Positions 43,374 to 48,867 of a DNA stretch of 48,867 nucleotides are shown here, in pieces. Both the position numbers and the translations under genes were made by a program. This DNA comes from an uncultured beta proteobacterium (GTDB taxonomy: Bacteria; Pseudomonadota; Gammaproteobacteria; Burkholderiales; SG8-41), in assembly GCA_902825845.1 (NCBI GenBank), contig CADECM010000002.1:15238-64104 (forward strand), read 5' to 3'. A model generated the notes under the pieces. That model searched no databases. It worked only from the letters and a program-made list of their open reading frames with translations, and was not told the origin of the DNA. Each line of letters opens with the position of its first letter. The stretch's first letter is position 1.

Positions 43374-43556
43374 TTCGTTCTCCCTGTGTGTGCAGTTGCC
43401 GCTCACCCCGTCCGTCAAGGCGGAAGCCACCATTCATAAAGCGCGGAATTCCCATTGAGTATAGTCGCAGTTCAAAGTCCTTGCGTACCGTCGCACGAAC
43501 TGACGCTTCCCGCAGGTAGAGGGCGGCGCGCTGAAATGTACGGTTGCTGTCGTCGT

Positions 43557-44399
43557 TTAGCGTGCGGGCGCTGGTTTCTTGAGCAGCGCGCGGATTGCCG
43601 GTAGTTCTTCCGCGGGCTGTTGGGGACGCATGACCAGGAGGACGTCATCGACGCCGAGTTCGGCGAGTTGCTGGAGGCGTGCCGCCGCTTCGTCCGGGCC
43701 GCAGCGCAGGTTGAACGGCTCGTCGTCGGCCAAAGGCTTCGTCGGCGCCTGCAGGTCAATGCCAACGGTTGCGATTAGCACCCGCTTGCCGCCGTTGTCG
43801 CGATAAACTTTCAGCCCTTCGGCCAGAGTGCGAAATTTATTGTTGTGCCGGCCGGAAGCAATCCAGCCATCGTAATCCAGGGCCGCGCGCTTGACCCAGA
43901 TACCGCTGGCCCAGGCGCCGATGAGCATGGGCGGACCACCTGCCACCGACGGCCAGGGGCGGAGGTTCGCCGCGCCTACCTGCTCTCCGTTGCACAGACG
44001 CCGGATCTCCGGCAGCGCCGCTGCGAACAGCTTGAAGCGATCGGCGTAATCGACGCCGCAGGCCTCGAAGTCGAACTGCGTGGAGCCCGCGCCGAGGCCC
44101 GCGACGAAGCGCCCGCCGCTCAGCACGTGCAGCGTCAGCAGCCGATGGGCAAGCTCCGCCGGCCGGCGCAGCGGCACCTGAAGCACCGCCGACCCGAGCT
44201 CGACCCGGCTGGTCGCGGCCGCCGCGATCGAAAGTACAGCCAGCGTGTCGACGGAGGGCGTGCCGCGGTTCATGCTCTCGCCCAGCCAGATGCCGTCGAA
44301 GCCCGCCGCCTCGATCGCGCGCGCCCTCGCCATGACGTCGGCGGCGTTGTATGGCCGACCGTCCGCGTGCTCGCGCGGTATGTTGATCCCCAGTCGCAT
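43557..44399 (-). CDS. LLM-class flavin-dependent oxidoreductase 2
   Basis: A 280-residue luciferase-like protein beginning MRLGINIPREHADG. Landmarks: GFDGIWLGESMNRG (about 33-46), TSRVELGSAVLQVPLRRPAELAHRLLTLHVLSGGRFVAGLGAGST (about 63-107) and GPPMLIGAWASGIWVKRAALDYDGWI. It is shorter than LLM protein 1 and lacks its EHHF motif, so it belongs to another subgroup, perhaps F420- or FMNH2-dependent. GAGGAG precedes ATG 44399. Substrate unknown. Confidence 0.87.
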   Translation of the reverse strand: MRLGINIPREHADGRPYNAADVMARARAIEAAGFDGIWLGESMNRGTPSVDTLAVLSIAAAATSRVELGSAVLQVPLRRPAELAHRLLTLHVLSGGRFVAGLGAGSTQFDFEACGVDYADRFKLFAAALPEIRRLCNGEQVGAANLRPWPSVAGGPPMLIGAWASGIWVKRAALDYDGWIASGRHNNKFRTLAEGLKVYRDNGGKRVLIATVGIDLQAPTKPLADDEPFNLRCGPDEAAARLQQLAELGVDDVLLVMRPQQPAEELPAIRALLKKPAPAR

Positions 44400-44658
44400 C
44401 AGGTTCTCCTCAGGTGAACAACCACATCGCTATGTCTGGCAGCGGCACAATGGCGACAGGATGCCGAGGGCAAAAGCGCTTGTCAATGCTCGCTTTCCTG
44501 ACAGTCTGTCGAACCAAATACGTCTTTCACTTTCTGTTTGTGCAGTCTCTGGTGCAGGCATTCACCGGTTGAATCCGCCTGCATGCAGAACGCCAGGTTG
44601 CCGCAACAGCCGACTCACGCCAACCATGATGCCTTGGGTCCGCGTTACCCGCATCGCG

Positions 44659-45354
44659 TCAGGCTGGCTCCGGCTCCAACCCGCGCGCCTTGAACACGCG
44701 CGCCGCTTCCGGCGAGCGCAGAAAATCCAGCAGCTTGTGTGCCAGCGCCCGCTCGGGTGACTTCACGAACACGCCGGCGGCGTTGACCGAAATCTGCTGC
44801 ACTTCTGCGGGCAGCGGGCCGGCATAGTCCGCGCCGGCCACCGCGAGGATTTCCGGAATCTGCTGCACCGCCAATTCCGCGCTGCCGTTGACCACGAGGT
44901 CGGCGACGAGGCCGCCGGGCTGGGTTCTGGCCTTGGCCTTGATCGCGTCGGCGATGCCGAGCTTCTCGATCAGGCCGGCGAAGTAAATGCCGCTGGCGCC
45001 TTCGCTGGTGTATGCCACCGTTTTGGCGTTGAGCAGCGCGCGCTTGAAGGCATCGACGCTGTTGATATCCGGTTTGGGCGCGCCTTTCAGCACGCCGACG
45101 CCGATGCCATTGCGGGTGAGCACGCGCACGCTGTCGCCAGCGATGTAGCCATCCTTCGCCAGTTGCTCCAGCGCGGCCTTGCCCATGACGCCGAGGTCAA
45201 AGCTTTTGCCGGCCTTGATTTCACGCTGCAGGATTTGCCCCGGCTCGAAGTGCATCACGACCTTGCAGTCGTGAGCGCGTTCGAATTGCGGCATCAGCTC
45301 GCGGAACGAGGCCGACATGCCGTTGCCGGAGCACAGGTTGAGCGTGGCGCTCAT
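44659..45354 (-). CDS. ModA-like substrate-binding protein without signal peptide
   Basis: A 231-residue protein with the periplasmic-binding fold of molybdate-type (SBP_bac_11) receptors: LNLCSGNGMSASFRELMPQFERAHDCKV, FDLGVMGKAALEQLAKDG, VAYTSEGASGIYFAGLIEKLG and the C-terminal AHKLLDFLRSPEAARVFKARGLEP. The normal start of such proteins is a signal peptide, but here the mature fold begins at residue 4 and nothing hydrophobic precedes it. Its ATG overlaps the stop of the hydroxyacid oxidase gene in TAATG, so translation is coupled. It may act in the cytoplasm as a ligand sensor, or the true start may have been lost. Confidence 0.82.
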   Translation of the reverse strand: MSATLNLCSGNGMSASFRELMPQFERAHDCKVVMHFEPGQILQREIKAGKSFDLGVMGKAALEQLAKDGYIAGDSVRVLTRNGIGVGVLKGAPKPDINSVDAFKRALLNAKTVAYTSEGASGIYFAGLIEKLGIADAIKAKARTQPGGLVADLVVNGSAELAVQQIPEILAVAGADYAGPLPAEVQQISVNAAGVFVKSPERALAHKLLDFLRSPEAARVFKARGLEPEPA

Positions 45355-46622
45355 TACCGGGCGTCCGTCAGGAAATCCGCCCCCGTCATCGGCATCAGGT
45401 AGTCCATGGTGATTTCCTTCGGGAAGTTGAGGCCGATCTGTGCCATGTCACGGTCGATTTCGTCCATCAACAGGCTCACCGCATGCGCCACGCCGGGAGC
45501 GCCGGCGCAGGCCGCGGCACACAGGAACGGGCGGCCGACGAAGCAGAAATCCGCGCCCAGGGCCAGGGCTTTCAGAATGTCCGTGCCGCGCCGGAAGCCG
45601 CTGTCCATGATCACCGCCATATCCTTGCCCGCGGCTTCGCGGATGCCGGGCAGCACGCGCGCCGGCGCCACGGTACCGTCGAGTTGGCGGCCGCCGTGGT
45701 TGGACACCATCACGCCGTTCAGGCCATGCTCGCGCGCGATGCGCACGGCTTCCTTGTCCACCACACCCTTGATCAGCAGGTTGCCCTTCCAGATCTTGCG
45801 CATGAAGGCGATGTGCTTCCACGACAGGCGGTCGCGGCGGCCGTAATCGCGGCTGGCGTGCGCGGCGAGCATGGGTACCCGCGGGCCCATGTTTTCCACG
45901 TGCGGCATGCCGTCGGTCATCAGCGTTTTGAGGAACATGCCGAACAGCCACTTGGGCCGCACGCCAACGTCCCACGCCAGCCGCAGCGACGGGCGCAGCG
46001 GTGTGCTGTAGCCGTTGCGTACGTTGTTTTCACGGTTGGCGGGCACTTGCACGTCGACGGTGACGGCGATGGTGTCAAAGCCGGCTTTTTCGCAGCGCTC
46101 GAAGGTCTTCTGGATGCGTTCTTCATCGCCCGGCAGATAGGCCTGGAACATGGCGGTGCGGCCCGCGGCCTTGACGTCTTCCATTTTCATTAGGGAAGCG
46201 CCGCTCATCATCATCGGGATGTTGTTCTGCGCCGCAATGCTGGCGAGCACGGTATCGCCGCGATAGCAGGCAGTGGAGGTGCCGCCCATCGGCGCGAAGC
46301 CGAACGGCGCGTTGTAGGTGCGGCCGAACAGTTGGGTTTTCATGCTGCGCGCGGTGGTGTCGATCAGCGGCTTGGGCACAAAACCCACTTCGCTGAACAC
46401 ATTGCGGTTGCCGCGCAGCGAAGCGTTGTCCTCCACGCCGCCGGTGACATAGCCATAGATCGGCCGCGGCAACACTTTCTGCGCAGCGTCGATGAAATCC
46501 TGCAGCGCCAGAAATTTGGCAAGGTTGCGCGGCAGCGCGCGCTTGTCGACGATGGACAGCGAGCCGGTGCTGTCGACCTTGTGCGTGACTTCGGTGGCGG
46601 ATGGGTTGGCGGTCGTATCCAT
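45354..46622 (-). CDS. FMN-dependent alpha-hydroxy-acid oxidase/dehydrogenase (LldD-like)
   Basis: A 422-residue flavoenzyme that oxidises L-2-hydroxy acids (lactate, glycolate, mandelate) to 2-oxo acids. Landmarks: PIYGYVTGG with substrate Tyr (55-61), PFGFAPMGGTS, FQAYLPGD, His309 as active base in VSNHGGRQLD, and DSGFRRGTDILKALALGA for FMN phosphate. Length is slightly above LldD because of the N-terminal extension. GGAGG before ATG 46622 supports this start over the frame reaching 46715. Forms an operon with the binding protein that follows and is divergent from the FAD monooxygenase. Confidence 0.92.
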   Translation of the reverse strand: MDTTANPSATEVTHKVDSTGSLSIVDKRALPRNLAKFLALQDFIDAAQKVLPRPIYGYVTGGVEDNASLRGNRNVFSEVGFVPKPLIDTTARSMKTQLFGRTYNAPFGFAPMGGTSTACYRGDTVLASIAAQNNIPMMMSGASLMKMEDVKAAGRTAMFQAYLPGDEERIQKTFERCEKAGFDTIAVTVDVQVPANRENNVRNGYSTPLRPSLRLAWDVGVRPKWLFGMFLKTLMTDGMPHVENMGPRVPMLAAHASRDYGRRDRLSWKHIAFMRKIWKGNLLIKGVVDKEAVRIAREHGLNGVMVSNHGGRQLDGTVAPARVLPGIREAAGKDMAVIMDSGFRRGTDILKALALGADFCFVGRPFLCAAACAGAPGVAHAVSLLMDEIDRDMAQIGLNFPKEITMDYLMPMTGADFLTDAR

Positions 46623-46688
46623 GGCGTGGTCCTCCAGTGAGAGTGAACGGGCTTCGGGTATTCTTGGAGCGGGCATTATAATCACCCC

Positions 46689-47894
46689 ATGACAATCCAG
46701 TTGCGGAAACCGCACATCCTGATTGCGGGCGGTGGCATCGGCGGCTTAACGGCGGCATTGGCGTTGTTAAAGCGCGGGTACGATGTGGACGTTTACGAGC
46801 AGGCCCCCGAATTGCGCGAAGTTGGCGCGGGCCTGCAGATTTCACCGAATGGCAACCGTGTGCTGCATGAGCTGGGCGTGCTCGATGCCTTTCTGGCGCT
46901 GGCGTGCCAGGCCGAGGGCAAGGAAATCCGCCTGTGGAACACCGGCCAAACGTGGAAGATTCATGACCTTGGCGAAGAGTCGGTCGCGCGCTACGGTTTT
47001 CCGTATTGCACGGCGTATCGTCCGGATTTGCTGGCGGTGCTGGCCGAAGGCGTGCAGCGCATCAAGCCTGACGCGATTCACCTGAATGCGCGGTGTACCG
47101 GTTTTGCGCAGGATGCGCAGGGCGTGCGCCTGTTGTTCGACGGCGGCGAAGCGCGCGGTGATGGCCTGATCGGTGCCGATGGCGTGCATTCGCGCATTCG
47201 CCAGGGCCTGTTCGGCGATGACAAACCCGAATACACGGGGATGCTGTCATGGCGCGGCGTGATCCCCATGGAAAAGCTGCCGCAGCACATGCGCCGCCGC
47301 GTCGGCAGCAACTGGGTGGGGCCGGGCGGGCATGTGGTGCACTACCCGGTGCATCGCGGCGAGTACATGAACATGAACGGCATCATCGAAATCGACCACT
47401 GGGAAGATGAATCGTGGAGCGCGAAGGGCACGCACGAGGAATGTCACGCCTGCTTCGCGGGTTGGGGCCCCGATGTGCACGCCATGATCGACAACCTTGC
47501 CACGCCATTCAAATGGGCGCTGTTCAACCGCGAACCGCTCACCCGATGGAGCGTGGGGCGGGTGAGTCTCACGGGCGATGCCTGCCACTCGATGCTGCCG
47601 ATGCTGGCGCAGGGCGGGGTGATGGCGCTGGAAGATGGCTATGTGCTGGCGCGCGCGCTGGAGGCCGCCGGTGATGACGTCGAGCAGGGCCTCAAGCGCT
47701 ATGAGCAGGCGCGCCTTGAACGCACCACCAAGGTCGTGGTGGGCTCAGCGGAAAACGGCAAGCGCTTTCAGAGTCGCACGCTCGCCAATGCCGAGGAGGC
47801 GGAAGCTTATGTCAATCGCGAGTGGCAGCCGGAAAAAGTGCGCGCGCGCTATGACTGGCTGTTCACTTATGACGTGACGAGCGTGCCGCTATAA
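46689..47894 (+). CDS. FAD-dependent aromatic-ring monooxygenase
   Basis: A 401-residue single-component flavoprotein hydroxylase like salicylate or 3-hydroxybenzoate hydroxylases, which use NAD(P)H and O2. Landmarks: GGGIGG (14-19) for FAD, the DG motif in GDGLIGADGVHSRIR (157-171), and GD (296-297) in LTGDACHSMLPMLAQGG. HWEDESWSAKGTHEE lies in the substrate domain. The pattern is nearest to 3-hydroxybenzoate 6-hydroxylase or salicylate hydroxylase; the exact substrate is open. Its last 28 bp overlap the end of the queD-like gene on the opposite strand. Confidence 0.92.
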   Translation: MTIQLRKPHILIAGGGIGGLTAALALLKRGYDVDVYEQAPELREVGAGLQISPNGNRVLHELGVLDAFLALACQAEGKEIRLWNTGQTWKIHDLGEESVARYGFPYCTAYRPDLLAVLAEGVQRIKPDAIHLNARCTGFAQDAQGVRLLFDGGEARGDGLIGADGVHSRIRQGLFGDDKPEYTGMLSWRGVIPMEKLPQHMRRRVGSNWVGPGGHVVHYPVHRGEYMNMNGIIEIDHWEDESWSAKGTHEECHACFAGWGPDVHAMIDNLATPFKWALFNREPLTRWSVGRVSLTGDACHSMLPMLAQGGVMALEDGYVLARALEAAGDDVEQGLKRYEQARLERTTKVVVGSAENGKRFQSRTLANAEEAEAYVNREWQPEKVRARYDWLFTYDVTSVPL

Positions 47895-48295
47895 CTGCAC
47901 GCTTGTCCCAGTGAATCCCGGCGTACCGTCACCCGCGCCAGTCCGGGCAGTTTTCCGGCGAGCCTGCGCCAGATCCAGAGCGCCATGTTTTCCAGGCTGG
48001 TATTTTCCAAGTTATTGATTTCATTTAATAATTTGTGATCGAGCTGCTTGCGCACCGCCAGGCACGCACGTTCGACGTAGGCCAGATCGGCAACGAAACC
48101 ATGCGGTGCGCGCGGGCTGCCGCGCAGCGCGACCTGACACTGAAACGAGTGGCCGTGAACGCCGCGATATTTGTGGCCACGTGGCGTGCCGGCAAAACGG
48201 TGCGCGGCGTCGAAGCCAAAGGCATAGGAAATTTCGACCTCGGGCGCCACTGCCGTTGCGGCGCTGGCCTTGCGTGGGGCGGGACGCTTTGTCAC
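47867..48295 (-). CDS. queD: QueD-like 6-carboxytetrahydropterin synthase homologue lacking catalytic Cys
   Basis: A 142-residue T-fold protein. The zinc ligands are intact: His32 (DAAHRF), His47 and His49 (VHGHSF). The Asp-His of the active site is present in QLDHKLLN. In GHKYRGVHGHSF residue 43 is Tyr where QueD has the catalytic Cys (Cys27 in E. coli, GHKCGRLHGHSF), a change explained by one base (TGT to TAT). The Glu of the usual KET segment is also replaced (VRRDS). The start is GTG 48295, overlapping the queE stop as GTGA. Activity in queuosine synthesis is doubtful; a different pterin role is possible. Confidence 0.87.
   Translation of the reverse strand: MTKRPAPRKASAATAVAPEVEISYAFGFDAAHRFAGTPRGHKYRGVHGHSFQCQVALRGSPRAPHGFVADLAYVERACLAVRKQLDHKLLNEINNLENTSLENMALWIWRRLAGKLPGLARVTVRRDSLGQACSYSGTLVTS
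48008..48020 (-). promoter_or_regulatory. IHF-like site inside the queD-like gene
   Basis: The minus strand reads AATCAATAACTTG, an exact WATCAANNNNTTR match, with spacer TAAC as at 34865. It falls in an AT-rich stretch of the coding sequence (the LLNEINNLENT segment), unlike the GC-rich codons around it. This one may be coincidence of coding. Confidence 0.22.
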
Positions 48296-48827
48296 GGTAT
48301 ACCGATCAGTTTGTGGGTTTGCAAAGACAGGCGCCAGCGCGGATGCGCCTTGCAGTACTCGACCGCAAGCCGCGTGTTGTGGACGCGGCGCGGTCCATCC
48401 ATAGGCTGCAGAAAAAAATGCGCAAAGGCGAGTTGTTCAAAGCGCTGAGGTTCGGCGCCCGGCTGCGGGAACACCAGCTTCAGTTCGTTGCCGCGTGTCT
48501 GTAGCAATGGTGCCCGTGCCTTGGGGCTGACGCAGATCCAGTCGATGCCGGTTGGCGGCTTCAACGTGCCATTGGTTTCGATGGCGATGCGAAAGCCTTT
48601 GGCATGCAGTGCGGCGATCAGCGGTTTGTCCAGCTGCAGCAGCGGCTCGCCACCGGTGCACACCACAAATCGCGTCGCCTTCTCGCGTTTGGGCCATTGC
48701 GCCAGCACGGCTTTCGCCAGCGCGGCGGGGGATCGGAATTTGCCGCCGCCGGGGCCGTCCACGCCGACACGCCCGCGTTCGCGCCTTCGCCCTGCAGCGT
48801 GTAGAAAGTCTATTTGACTGAATACAT
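48292..48827 (-). pseudogene. queE: 7-carboxy-7-deazaguanine synthase, disrupted
   Basis: The N-terminus reads MYSVK, then TAG (48812-48810), then TFYTLQGEGANAG, which is the QueE start with a nonsense codon at position 6. After ANAG the frame shifts, and roughly 30-35 residues are missing that should contain the CX14CX2C radical-SAM cluster site. The remainder is well preserved in a second frame: VDGPGGGKF, FVVCTGGEPLLQLD, AIETNGT, DWICVSPKA, FLQPMDG, RWRLSLQTHKLIGIP. The stop overlaps the GTG of queD. Without the cluster cysteines the product could not make 7-carboxy-7-deazaguanine. A contig-end sequencing or assembly error cannot be excluded. Confidence 0.8.
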
Positions 48828-48867
48828 CGTGTGCGGCGTCAGCGCGTCGCCCGGCTTTTCTTGCGCT

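Noticed and set aside
1..48867. CRISPR arrays, rRNA genes, intact tRNAs, complete insertion sequences, TctA/TctB genes
   Set aside because: Looked for in both strands by eye; no regularly spaced repeats, no rRNA-like or complete cloverleaf sequence, no full transposase, and no multi-helix TctA or TctB protein found.

Overview
The window is GC-rich, densely packed DNA from a betaproteobacterium, most likely Burkholderiales or a close relative. Three things support this: the hemC/hemD/hemX/hemY heme-biosynthesis locus in the gamma/beta arrangement, the large number of orphan Bug (TctC-type) periplasmic solute receptors typical of Bordetella, Cupriavidus and Variovorax relatives, and the general protein character. 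The species cannot be named from this sequence alone. No complete mobile element, CRISPR array, rRNA or intact tRNA is visible.

Left part (1-6979): hemC, a Sel1-repeat exported protein, a small lytic transglycosylase, then hemD, hemX and hemY, all on the plus strand. The Sel1 and transglycosylase genes separate hemC from hemD, which are usually adjacent.

Middle part (7143-39575): an accessory catabolic region built around twelve Bug receptor genes, with no TctA/TctB membrane partners in view. Between them lie small-molecule enzymes (NTF2-like protein, two cupins, two-domain glyoxalase-like protein, beta-propeller lactonase, M20 amidohydrolase, ACMSD-like amidohydrolase, flavoprotein reductase, luciferase-like monooxygenase, glutaminase), three MFS transporters, an MsrPQ-like molybdoenzyme/cytochrome b561 pair, a membrane-anchored TIR protein with a conserved SARM1-type glutamate, and an ArsR-like regulator divergent from an MFS gene with a near-perfect inverted repeat between them. 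The Bug proteins probably deliver carboxylates or related acids to shared transporters or to signalling systems, and the enzymes would process such compounds. This functional link is inference.

Right part (38038-47894): thioesterase, alpha/beta hydrolase, VOC protein, MBL-fold hydrolase, a cupin-rubredoxin fusion, a second luciferase-like protein, a signal-less ModA-like binding protein translationally coupled to an FMN-dependent hydroxyacid oxidase, and an FAD monooxygenase. This looks like an aromatic or hydroxyacid degradation neighbourhood.

Right end (47867-48827): the queuosine genes queE and queD. queE carries a stop at codon 6 and lacks the segment holding the radical-SAM cysteines. 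The queD-like protein has Tyr in place of the catalytic Cys. Both steps therefore look lost, unless the contig end contains errors.

A scattered AT-rich motif matching the IHF consensus (WATCAANNNNTTR, or one mismatch from it) occurs at least nine times, mostly between genes. Gene remnants are suspected at 42216-42302 (transposase C-terminus) and 11813-11929.
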